Shown piece after piece: positions 1-5,977 of a stretch of 9,822 nt of DNA; position 1 is the stretch's first letter; each line of letters starts with the position of its first letter. The translations under genes were made by a program, and so were the position numbers. The notes under the pieces were generated by a model, which was given only the letters and a program-made list of their open reading frames with translations, had not been told where the DNA came from and made no database searches. This DNA comes from Candidatus Krumholzibacteriia bacterium (GTDB taxonomy: Bacteria > Krumholzibacteriota > Krumholzibacteriia > LZORAL124-64-63): positions 1 through 9,822 of the forward strand of contig JACZKN010000172.1 in assembly GCA_014859985.1 (NCBI GenBank), written 5' to 3'.

Positions 1-2
1 CC

Positions 3-749
3 GGCGCGGCCGAACGGCGCCGCGAGCTGGCCGAGGCGGCCCGCTGGCGCCGGCTGCAGGTGGACGCCTCCACCTGGGCCGACACCACCCTCTGCGTCAC
101 TGCCGGGGACCACGCCCTGTACGCGGCGATGGGCGGCCGCAACCTGCGCACCGTGCCGCTGGGCATGGACACCGAGGCGGTGCTGCCGGTCTGGGCGCCC
201 AGGGCCGACGAGCCCGAGTCCCACCTCTTCGTCGCCTCCTTCGCCCACCGCCCCAACCGGCTGGCAGCCGAGCTGCTGGTCACGCGGATCTGGCCCCTGG
301 TGCGGGCCGCGCGCCCCCACGCCCGGCTGCTGCTGGCGGGGCGCGGCTCCCGCACGTTCCTGGCGGGGCTGCCGCCCGCCGCGGTCGGCCCCGGCGTGAC
401 CGCCCTGGGCTTCGTCGACGACCTGACCGACCTCTACCGCGGGGCCGCCGTGGTGGCCGCGCCCCTGCCCGAAGGCGGGGGGATCAAGATCAAGATCCTC
501 GAGGCCCTGGCCCGGGGCGTGCCGGTGGTGACGACGCCGGTGGGCGCCGAGGGCATCACCGCCGAGGCCGACGGGGCCGCGGTGATCGCCCCGGCGGACG
601 AGCGTTTCGCCGCCGCGCTGGTGGGTGCGCTCGAGGATCCGCAGCGGCTGCGCGAGCTCTCGCGGCGGGGTCGGCAGCTGGTGGAGGAGAAGTTCAGCTG
701 GTCGGCGATCGCGGACACCCTGACCGGGATCTACGGGTCAGGAAGCTGA
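3..749 (+). CDS. Glycosyltransferase, GT4-like (5' partial)
   Basis: The reading frame is open to the left edge, so the start and most of the N-terminal acceptor-binding domain lie outside the window; 248 residues are visible. They hold the end of the N-terminal Rossmann-like domain and a full C-terminal nucleotide-sugar-binding domain of GT-B fold. The inter-domain junction reads VPLGMDTEAVLP. Near the C-terminal third the motif GGGIKIKILEALARGVPVV is followed by TTPVGAEGI. This is the G.G.(K/R).KILEALA variant of the donor-binding signature in GT4/Glyco_trans_1 enzymes. The family moves a sugar from a nucleotide donor to a glycan, lipid or protein acceptor in the cytoplasm. Donor and acceptor cannot be read from sequence. 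A GTG at 60 could pass for a start, but coding-like residues continue upstream of it. The last 19 bases overlap the 3' end of the convergent aldolase gene. Family assignment is firm and the substrate is unknown. Confidence 0.88.
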   Translation, partial: GAAERRRELAEAARWRRLQVDASTWADTTLCVTAGDHALYAAMGGRNLRTVPLGMDTEAVLPVWAPRADEPESHLFVASFAHRPNRLAAELLVTRIWPLVRAARPHARLLLAGRGSRTFLAGLPPAAVGPGVTALGFVDDLTDLYRGAAVVAAPLPEGGGIKIKILEALARGVPVVTTPVGAEGITAEADGAAVIAPADERFAAALVGALEDPQRLRELSRRGRQLVEEKFSWSAIADTLTGIYGSGS

Positions 750-1372
750 CCGCCGCTGCGCAGCAGGGCCTGCAGGTCGGCCGGGCAGAGGCCGCTGCGG
801 CCGGCCGCCACCTCCGCCAGCAGGGTGACCTGGGCCAGCCGCTCGACCGTCTCCAGCCGCGCGAACGCCGTCTCCAGGTCCGGCCCCACGGCCACCACGC
901 CGTGGCTGCCCAGCAGCACCGCATCGTGGCCGCGGATCCAGGGCACCACGGCCGCCGGCACCTCCTCGGTGCCGGGCTGCGCCCTGGCCGCCAGCGGCAC
1001 CCGGGGCAACTGGGCCTCGGTCTCGGTCAGCAGGCTGCCGTCCAGGTCGCGCCCCGCCACGGAGAAGGCGGTAGCCCACGGCGGGTGGGCATGGCAGACG
1101 GCTCCCACGTCGGGCCGCGCATCGTAGAGGGCACGGTGCAGGGGCCACTCGCTGGTGGGACGACCGGCGGCGCAGCGCCCGGCGCGGTCGACCACCAGCA
1201 GGTCCCGGGGACGCAGGGCCCCCTTGCCCACCCCCGCCGGCGTCACCAGGAACGCGTGGCCGCCGAGACGAACCGAGAGGTTCCCTTCGGCGGCCACGAT
1301 CAGGCCCTTCAGTTCGAGGCGACGGCCGATCTCGACCATCAGGCGGCGCAGTACCGGTTCGTTCGCCGCCAA
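731..1372 (-). CDS. Class II aldolase/adducin family protein
   Basis: This 213-residue protein matches the length and motif order of the L-fuculose-1-phosphate aldolase/adducin-head family. EGNLSVR (residues 29-35) is the phosphate-binding loop. SEWPLH carries the expected acidic residue, Glu75. HAHPP supplies the metal ligands His94 and His96, and GSHG supplies the third, His157. All key residues are present, so an active Zn-dependent aldolase, epimerase or dehydratase-type enzyme on a phosphorylated sugar or related metabolite is likely. The exact substrate is not deducible. The assumed start is TTG at 1372, one base after the TGA of the upstream lipoprotein gene. It puts about 29 residues before the GN loop, as in FucA. 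An internal ATG at 1339 is the alternative; neither has a clear Shine-Dalgarno, which fits translational coupling to the upstream gene. The 3' end overlaps the convergent glycosyltransferase by 19 bp. Confidence 0.9.
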   Translation of the reverse strand: MAANEPVLRRLMVEIGRRLELKGLIVAAEGNLSVRLGGHAFLVTPAGVGKGALRPRDLLVVDRAGRCAAGRPTSEWPLHRALYDARPDVGAVCHAHPPWATAFSVAGRDLDGSLLTETEAQLPRVPLAARAQPGTEEVPAAVVPWIRGHDAVLLGSHGVVAVGPDLETAFARLETVERLAQVTLLAEVAAGRSGLCPADLQALLRSGGQLPDP

Positions 1373-1373
1373 C

Positions 1374-2792
1374 TCAGATGCCGCGGTACAGGTACAGGTG
1401 CGCCATCACGCCCGAGAAGTACTCCAGCTGCCGGCGCTCGTTGGCGGCCAGCTGCCGCAGCTGGGTCTCGTTGAACAGCGCGATCGCCGGATTGGCCGCG
1501 TGGGCCTGCTCGTTCTCCTGCTTGATGCGCTGGTACGACTCCTCCTCCAGACGGTTGAGCATCCCGGTGGGGAAGCCGACCATCGAACTCAGGAGCAGCG
1601 AGCCGTCCGGCAGAATCTGGGGGTCCAGGTCGTCGTAGCGCGAGAAGAAATGGATCGCCGGGTCCTGGCTCCCGTCCGCGGGCACCCGCCACACGTTGCG
1701 GTCGTGCAGGGTCGTGGTCGGGGCCCGGCGCGTGGAGACGAAGTAGATGTCCCGGCCGTCGGCCGACCAGCTGGGATCGGAGTTGAGCACGCCCGTCAGG
1801 GGATCGCCTTCGGCGTAGGAGGTGAAGGTGATCCTCTCGAGGTCCCGGTCCAGGGGCATGGTGCCGGCGGCCAGGCCCGTCGTGTCGAAGGCGATGGTGA
1901 AGATCTCGGTGCCCGAATCGTTGCGCCCCGCCACGTCGAGCCCGCCGGAGAAGGCGATCCGGCGGCCGTCCGGCGCGAAACGGGCCCGCTCGATGCGCGA
2001 GTACTCGGCCGTCAGCGGGAAAGCCAGCCCGCCGTAGCCGTCGTTCGCGCCGGCGGTGCTCATGTCCAGGGCGTAGATGGCCAGGTTGCTGCAGGTCTCC
2101 AGCGAGTCGGGGATCGCGCAGCCCGAGCGGGTGAACAGCAGCCAGCGCCCGTCCGCCGAGAGGCTCGGGTTCATGTGCTGCCAGGAGCGCGGCGCCGACT
2201 CGGCGTCCGTCGGTTCGAACCACAAGGGCTCGATCGTCGCCAGGCCCGGCAGGGCACCCGGGTCGTTGAGGTCGGCCCGGAACAGGCGGTTGCCCACCCG
2301 CGGAAGGCGCAGGAAGAAGATCACGTGCTCGTCGTCCTGCCAGATGGGGTCGCCCTTGTCGTCGTTCAGCACGGTCGCCAGGTTGGTCAACTCGCCGCTG
2401 AGCATGATGTTCGCTTCCTGCAGCCGGATGAGTTCCGCGCCCTGGGAGGGGAGATCCTGCTCCGGTTCCACGCCTTCCCGTACCGGAATGATGGCCATCT
2501 GGCGGTAGTTGACGTAGTACACGTCGCCCGGGTCCTTGGGCTCCGACGGCAGGGCCCACCAGTCGGCGGTGAACAGGATCCGCGAGCCGTCCGGGCTGAG
2601 GGACGGATTCAGGTAGTGGAAGCCGTCGCTGGACGTGTCCGTCGTGACCATCACCAGGTCGCCGCAGGAGGCGTTGCCGCACACCAAGAGGGTCTCCGCG
2701 GGATCCTGCTTGCTGGTGCAGCCGACAACGGCCAGCGCCGCCAGCACCACGGCGTAGGACACGGGAAGAAAGCGGTTGCGCGTCCACTTCAT
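1374..2792 (-). CDS. PD40 beta-propeller lipoprotein (TolB-like repeats)
   Basis: The 472-residue product begins with a lipoprotein signal peptide: MKWTRNR, a hydrophobic stretch, then lipobox AVVGC with the lipidated cysteine at residue 25. The mature part has repeated PD40/WD40-like blades of the form NPSLSPDG.RILFT (about 62-75), NPSLSADGRWLLFT (208-221), ARFAPDGRRIAFS (270-282), DPSWSADGRDIYFVS (339-353) and DPQILPDGSLLLSS (390-403). These are the repeats of TolB and related periplasmic propellers, usually binding scaffolds rather than enzymes. A helical C-terminal tail (411-472, rich in E, Q, R) follows the propeller. Cysteine pairs 38/43 and 225/234 could form disulfides. The open frame extends to 2891, but that extension lacks signal-peptide character and covers the promoter region. 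ATG 2792 is preferred because it opens the signal peptide and has a GGAGG upstream. The stop lies one base before the aldolase start, so the two genes look co-translated. The ligand is unknown. Confidence 0.88.
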   Translation of the reverse strand: MKWTRNRFLPVSYAVVLAALAVVGCTSKQDPAETLLVCGNASCGDLVMVTTDTSSDGFHYLNPSLSPDGSRILFTADWWALPSEPKDPGDVYYVNYRQMAIIPVREGVEPEQDLPSQGAELIRLQEANIMLSGELTNLATVLNDDKGDPIWQDDEHVIFFLRLPRVGNRLFRADLNDPGALPGLATIEPLWFEPTDAESAPRSWQHMNPSLSADGRWLLFTRSGCAIPDSLETCSNLAIYALDMSTAGANDGYGGLAFPLTAEYSRIERARFAPDGRRIAFSGGLDVAGRNDSGTEIFTIAFDTTGLAAGTMPLDRDLERITFTSYAEGDPLTGVLNSDPSWSADGRDIYFVSTRRAPTTTLHDRNVWRVPADGSQDPAIHFFSRYDDLDPQILPDGSLLLSSMVGFPTGMLNRLEEESYQRIKQENEQAHAANPAIALFNETQLRQLAANERRQLEYFSGVMAHLYLYRGI

Positions 2793-2804
2793 GATTCGCC
2801 GAAA

Positions 2805-2809
2805 CCTCC
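2805..2809 (-). promoter_or_regulatory. Shine-Dalgarno for the PD40 lipoprotein
   Basis: On the minus strand GGAGG stands 12 bases before ATG 2792. The spacing is longer than ideal, but it is the only purine-rich match near the codon that opens the signal peptide. It supports the shorter start over the 2891 start. Confidence 0.55.
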
Positions 2810-2831
2810 AGCGCGGGGTACTAAGGGCGAT

Positions 2832-2860
2832 ACCGGGCCGGGGCCCTGGGCCCGCCCGGT
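2832..2860. other. GC-rich hairpin in the lipoprotein 5' region
   Basis: ACCGGGC (2832-2838) pairs perfectly with GCCCGGT (2854-2860). GGG/CCC pairs (2841-2843 with 2851-2853) continue inside after a two-base bulge. In minus-strand RNA it would lie just downstream of the candidate promoter and upstream of the Shine-Dalgarno of the lipoprotein gene. It also lies 55 bases past the TPR stop, but no U-run follows on either strand, so it is not a standard intrinsic terminator. An mRNA-stabilising 5' hairpin or an attenuating structure are both possible. Confidence 0.5.
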
Positions 2861-2873
2861 CACCGTGACATGA

Positions 2874-2903
2874 AAAATAAGGGTACGGCACGGTCTAAAT
2901 CAA
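2874..2903 (-). promoter_or_regulatory. Candidate sigma-70-type promoter for lipoprotein-aldolase pair
   Basis: In an AT-rich island in the 122-bp gap between the TPR and lipoprotein genes, the minus strand reads TTGATT (2903-2898), an 18-base spacer, then TATTTT (2879-2874). Each box matches consensus at four of six positions. Predicted transcription would start near 2866 and give a leader of about 75 bases holding the GC hairpin. The match is moderate, and the local AT-richness in a GC-rich genome is the stronger argument. Read-through from the TPR gene is an alternative. Confidence 0.35.
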
Positions 2904-2914
2904 CCCATCGTTCG

Positions 2915-3985
2915 TCAATCGGTCTTCTTCAGGCCGGGATCAAGGCGGACCGCGTGCTCCCACTCCGCCTCCGCCTCGCGGGTCCGGCCGAGTTTCAGCA
3001 GCAGCACGACCCGATTGTTGCGGTAGACCGCGTTGTCGGGCTCGAGGGCCACGGCCCGCTCGGCCGCCGCCAGGCCGGCGCCCCAGGAGCCCCCCTTGAG
3101 CAGGTTCAAGGCCACGCGCGCCCAGAACAGGGCGTCCGTGTCCACCGCCGGAGGCGCCGCGCCCGCCTGCAGGGCCTCGGCGTAGGCGCGGCTGCGCAGA
3201 GGATCGCCCCCGGAGCGCCCTTCGGCCTCCACCAGGGCCAGGTGGTCCCGGCGATCCCAGGCCGCGGGGTCCTCGGCGTCCAGCAGGGCCAGCAGCGCGC
3301 TGTCCCGACCCGCGCCGTGGAGCGCGGCCACCAGCAGGCGGCGGCCGCTGGTATCGGGTTGCGCCGTCTGGGCCCGGCTGAGGGGTGCAACCGCCTCGGC
3401 CGATCGCCCCAACTGCAGCAGCGCCGCACCCAGGCCGCGTTCGGCCTCCGGGCAACCGCCGCATAGCCGGCCGGCGGCGGCGAACTCGGCCGCGGCCGCG
3501 GACCATTGCCCGAACTCGGCCAGGTATTGGGCGTGCTCGAGCCGGTGGACCGGATGACCAGGATCAAGTTCGACCGCCTGCGTGTACTCGGCCAGCGCCC
3601 GCCCCCGCCGCCCCAGCCCGGCCAGGGCCAGGGCCAGGTTGCGGTGCGCGCCGGCGGCATAGGGCCGCCGGCCGACGGTCAGTTCCAGCAGGGGCAACGC
3701 CTCCTCCAGGCGCCCCAGGGCCAGCAGGGCCAGGCCGCGCCGGTCGGCGATCTGCCAGCCGAAAAGAGGATCGTCGCCCCAGGCGGCCGCCAGGCGCTCG
3801 ACCTCGGCCAAGGCCGCGCCAGGATCGCCGGCGGCCACAAGGCTGTCGACGGCGGCCAGGCGGCCGGGAAGCTCTTGCAGATCCTGCTGGCGCGGCGCCG
3901 CCCCGGGCCCGACGGCCAAGGCCAGCGCCAAGGCCAGGGCCAGGGCGGCGCTCCGGCCGGCCTGCCATCGGGGGCCCGTTTCCAT
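2915..3985 (-). CDS. Exported TPR-repeat protein
   Basis: The 356-residue product starts with METGPRWQAGRS and an unusually regular Ala-Leu hydrophobic core (residues 13-25). A probable signal-peptidase site lies near GPGAA (about 26-30), so it should cross the inner membrane. The rest is alpha-helical TPR repeats: about 79-108, 113-144 (ending in ALAEYTQAVELDPGHP), a degenerate one at 147-178, 179-210, and two near the C-terminus at 285-316 and 319-350 (AAAERAVALEPDN, EAEWEHAVRLDPG). A CGGC motif sits at 175-178. TPR proteins act as binding scaffolds; no catalytic domain is visible. ATG 3985 is chosen over the upstream ATG 4006 because a strong GGGAGGAG lies just before it and the signal peptide begins there. 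It is the first gene of the leftward cluster and precedes the PD40 lipoprotein by 122 bp. Partner and pathway are unknown. Confidence 0.86.
   Translation of the reverse strand: METGPRWQAGRSAALALALALALAVGPGAAPRQQDLQELPGRLAAVDSLVAAGDPGAALAEVERLAAAWGDDPLFGWQIADRRGLALLALGRLEEALPLLELTVGRRPYAAGAHRNLALALAGLGRRGRALAEYTQAVELDPGHPVHRLEHAQYLAEFGQWSAAAAEFAAAGRLCGGCPEAERGLGAALLQLGRSAEAVAPLSRAQTAQPDTSGRRLLVAALHGAGRDSALLALLDAEDPAAWDRRDHLALVEAEGRSGGDPLRSRAYAEALQAGAAPPAVDTDALFWARVALNLLKGGSWGAGLAAAERAVALEPDNAVYRNNRVVLLLKLGRTREAEAEWEHAVRLDPGLKKTD
3914..3949 (-). repeat. Hexanucleotide repeat coding for (Ala-Leu)n signal core
   Basis: On the minus strand, imperfect six-base units (GCCCTG, GCCCTG, GCCTTG, GCGCTG, GCCTTG) in tandem encode alternating Ala-Leu at residues 14-23 of the TPR protein, with flanking Ala codons on both sides. 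The period is a multiple of three, so slippage would lengthen or shorten the signal-peptide core without breaking the frame. Confidence 0.75.
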
Positions 3986-3989
3986 GCTG

Positions 3990-3997
3990 CTCCTCCC
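3990..3997 (-). promoter_or_regulatory. Strong Shine-Dalgarno deciding the TPR gene start
   Basis: The minus strand reads GGGAGGAG followed by CAGC and ATG 3985, giving six bases between the GGAGG core and the start. This is the best ribosome-binding match in the window, and it lies between the two candidate ATGs, which rules in favour of the downstream one. Confidence 0.8.
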
Positions 3998-4041
3998 GCA
4001 AGCCATGATAGGCCAACGACCGCTGGCGGGCCCGTGGCGTT

Positions 4042-4071
4042 TTGACGAAAGTTACGTATCCATGTTATGAT
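4042..4071 (+). promoter_or_regulatory. Strong extended -10 promoter for the secreted hydrolase
   Basis: TTGACG (4042-4047, five of six consensus) is followed by an 18-base spacer and TATGAT (4066-4071, five of six), with TG at 4063-4064 making an extended -10. Transcription is predicted to start near 4078, giving a leader of about 34 bases before GTG 4112. The ATG at 4067 lies inside the -10 box and so cannot be the translation start. The -10 is part of a perfect 10-bp palindrome, TATGATCATA (4066-4075). Confidence 0.75.
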
Positions 4072-4098
4072 CATACATCAAACAACCAACGAGGAACC

Positions 4099-4103
4099 AG
4101 GAG
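4099..4103 (+). promoter_or_regulatory. Shine-Dalgarno for hydrolase GTG start
   Basis: AGGAG lies eight bases before GTG 4112, with a second purine-rich GAGGAA at 4091-4096. Together with the promoter position, this selects the GTG start. Confidence 0.7.
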
Positions 4104-4111
4104 CCGAAACC

Positions 4112-5902
4112 GTGACCTCCGACCGGACGCACCCCGCCCGCTGCCGTTCTGCAACCTGCTCGCCGGCCGGGCTGGGCCTGATGCTGGCGCTGATCACGGC
4201 CGTGGCGCCGCCTGCGGCAGCCCTGGTCCGCTTCGATTTCGACCAGGCCTACTACGCCCACCCCGGCCGCCAGGTCTGGGACTTTTCGGTCACCCGCGTC
4301 GACTCGGTCTACCACATCTTCTACCATACGATCCTCGAATCCACCCCCCATTCCTCCTACGGCGACACCATCTGGCACGCCACCAGCAGCGACCTGATCC
4401 ACTGGGACGAACCGGGCCCCATCATCGTCAGCGGCACCGGGGCCTGGGACGCGTCCGCCGTCTGGGCGCCGGACATCTTCCGCGACGAGGCGGGAGCCCG
4501 CTGGGGCCTGGCCTACACCGGCGCCGACGCCGGCATGAATCAGCGGCTGGGCCTGGCCTGGTCCGAGGACCTCGTGCAATGGTCGCCGGCGGCGAACCCG
4601 GTGCATGAACCGGAACCGGGCATCTACGCCTGGGATCCGGCGGGCACCTGGTCGGACTTCCGGGATCCCTTCCTCTGGCGCCAGGACGACACCTGGCACC
4701 TGCTCCTGACGGCGAAGCAGGACTGGACGGGCGTGCTGTACCACGCGGTCTCGGCGGACCTGGCGGCCTGGACCGACGTGGGCCCCTTGTTCCGCAACGA
4801 CGGCCCGACGCCCGGCCGGGTGCTCGAGAGCCCCCAGTACCACGTGATCGACGGGGTGCACCACCTGCTGTTCGGGGAATTCGACAGCGTGGGCATCAGC
4901 CACGTGGCCGCCGCCGACCCGGCGGACCTGACCATGGCCTCGCGCACCGTCATCGACAACGGCTACGCCCCCGAACTGGACGAGTTCGACCCGGGGGTGC
5001 GGATCATCTCGCGCATCGCGCCGTTCACGGCGCTCGTGCCCGGCCGCCTGTCCTACGTGGTGCGCTTCGACACGCTGCTGGTGACCGGCGGCGGCCTGGA
5101 CATGGTGGTGCACCGACCCCATCCCCTGGACGTGACCTGGGCCAGCCGCACGGGCACAGCCTGCCTGGGCAACCCCACCTACGGCGACAACCCGCGCTGG
5201 CGCGGCGAGCCGTCGGTGGGTCTGGTGGGCAACGGCTACTTCGGCAGCCAGGAGTACTACCAGGGACCCCTGTCCGGCCGCGGCGTGCCCGGGTCGGCCC
5301 TGGGCGAGGCCGCCACCGGTACCCTGGTCAGCCACCCCTTCGTGGTCGAGGGAGACCGCATGACGCTGCTGGTGGGCGGCGGCGAGGATCCGGAGAACCT
5401 CTACGTCGCGCTGGTCGACGCCGCTACCGACACGATCCTGGTCCGCTCCACCGGCAACGGTGATCCGCGGCTGCAGCCGCGCACCTGGAACCTCCGCCCC
5501 TTCCAGGGCCGGCTCTGCCGCCTGCGCATCGTGGACACGGCCACCGGCCCGGGCGGCTTCATCAACGTGGACGAGATCGTCGAGGTGGTGGACCCGCCCC
5601 TGGCGGCGGTCCCCGCGGCGCCCGTGGCAGCGGTCGTGTCCGCGGTGCCCAACCCCTTCAACCCGCGCACGGAGATCCGCTGGAACCTGGCCACGGCCGG
5701 CAGGGTCGAGGTCCGCATCCACGACACCCGGGGCCGGCTGGTCTGGAGCGACGGCGGCCGCCGGCATCCTTCCGGGCCCGGCGCGGCCGCCTGGGACGGA
5801 CGGGACCTGAGAGGGCACGCCGCCCCCGCCGGCACCTACCTGGGCCGGGTGACCGTGGACGGCCGCCCTTACGGCACGGTCAAGCTCAGCCTGGTGCGCT
5901 GA
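4112..5902 (+). CDS. Secreted GH43/GH32-like propeller protein with FlgD-like C-terminal domain
   Basis: From GTG 4112 the product has 596 residues. A signal peptide (hydrophobic core about 21-37, then PPAAA) leads into a five-bladed propeller of the GH43/GH32/GH68 type. Blade signatures are VWDFSVTR (candidate catalytic Asp57), SSDLIHWDEPGPII, WAPDIF (Asp121), FRDPFLW (Asp185, like the RDP transition-state motif) and ESPQYHVIDG (Glu239, candidate acid, like the E(C/S)P motif). A beta-sandwich module about 365-492 follows, with VGGGEDPENLYVALVD and GGFINVDEI, resembling the galactose-binding-like domain appended to such hydrolases. The C-terminal domain (about 509-596) has VPNPFNPRTEIRW and ends in PAGTYLGRVTVDG, a FlgD-like/sorting-type Ig fold common in secreted FCB-group proteins. 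The likely role is cleavage of a furanosidic or beta-linked sugar outside the cell. Family number and substrate are not certain; residue roles are inferred by motif position only. Confidence 0.82.
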   Translation: MTSDRTHPARCRSATCSPAGLGLMLALITAVAPPAAALVRFDFDQAYYAHPGRQVWDFSVTRVDSVYHIFYHTILESTPHSSYGDTIWHATSSDLIHWDEPGPIIVSGTGAWDASAVWAPDIFRDEAGARWGLAYTGADAGMNQRLGLAWSEDLVQWSPAANPVHEPEPGIYAWDPAGTWSDFRDPFLWRQDDTWHLLLTAKQDWTGVLYHAVSADLAAWTDVGPLFRNDGPTPGRVLESPQYHVIDGVHHLLFGEFDSVGISHVAAADPADLTMASRTVIDNGYAPELDEFDPGVRIISRIAPFTALVPGRLSYVVRFDTLLVTGGGLDMVVHRPHPLDVTWASRTGTACLGNPTYGDNPRWRGEPSVGLVGNGYFGSQEYYQGPLSGRGVPGSALGEAATGTLVSHPFVVEGDRMTLLVGGGEDPENLYVALVDAATDTILVRSTGNGDPRLQPRTWNLRPFQGRLCRLRIVDTATGPGGFINVDEIVEVVDPPLAAVPAAPVAAVVSAVPNPFNPRTEIRWNLATAGRVEVRIHDTRGRLVWSDGGRRHPSGPGAAAWDGRDLRGHAAPAGTYLGRVTVDGRPYGTVKLSLVR

Positions 5903-5928
5903 GCCTGGTGGGCCGAGCCAGGTGCGCC
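5887..5928 (+). repeat. 14-bp tandem repeat across the hydrolase stop codon
   Basis: Three adjacent 14-base units are visible: CAGCCTGGTGCGCT (5887-5900), GAGCCTGGTGGGCC (5901-5914) and GAGCCAGGTGCGCC (5915-5928). Units differ at two to three positions, and a fragment GAGCCC follows at 5929. The first unit encodes the last residues of the hydrolase (SLVR) and the second begins within its TGA at 5900-5902. Because 14 is not a multiple of three, the extra copies are untranslated. CCTGG/CCAGG in the second and third units can pair as a short hairpin. Confidence 0.75.
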
Positions 5929-5977
5929 GAGCCCCTGCCGGCCTTCAGCCGCGGCCCCGCCGGCCGATACCCCGGGC

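Noticed and set aside
1155..2873. A rightward open frame of 572 codons over the lipoprotein and part of the aldolase
   Set aside because: The antisense strand carries PD40 repeats, a lipobox and aldolase metal ligands; this frame has only Arg/Gly/Val-rich low complexity.
4005..4010. Minus-strand TATCAT as a -10 for the TPR gene
   Set aside because: Five of six bases match, but the region 17-18 bases upstream is GGGCCC-like with no -35, and the transcript would start almost on the Shine-Dalgarno. It is kept only as a weak alternative.
4067..4069. ATG as start of the secreted hydrolase
   Set aside because: It lies inside the -10 box TATGAT, so it would not be on the transcript; GTG 4112 has a Shine-Dalgarno and begins the signal-peptide region.
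4052..5818. A leftward open frame of 588 codons antisense to the hydrolase
   Set aside because: It has no recognisable domain and runs over a well-supported secreted protein with its own promoter and Shine-Dalgarno.
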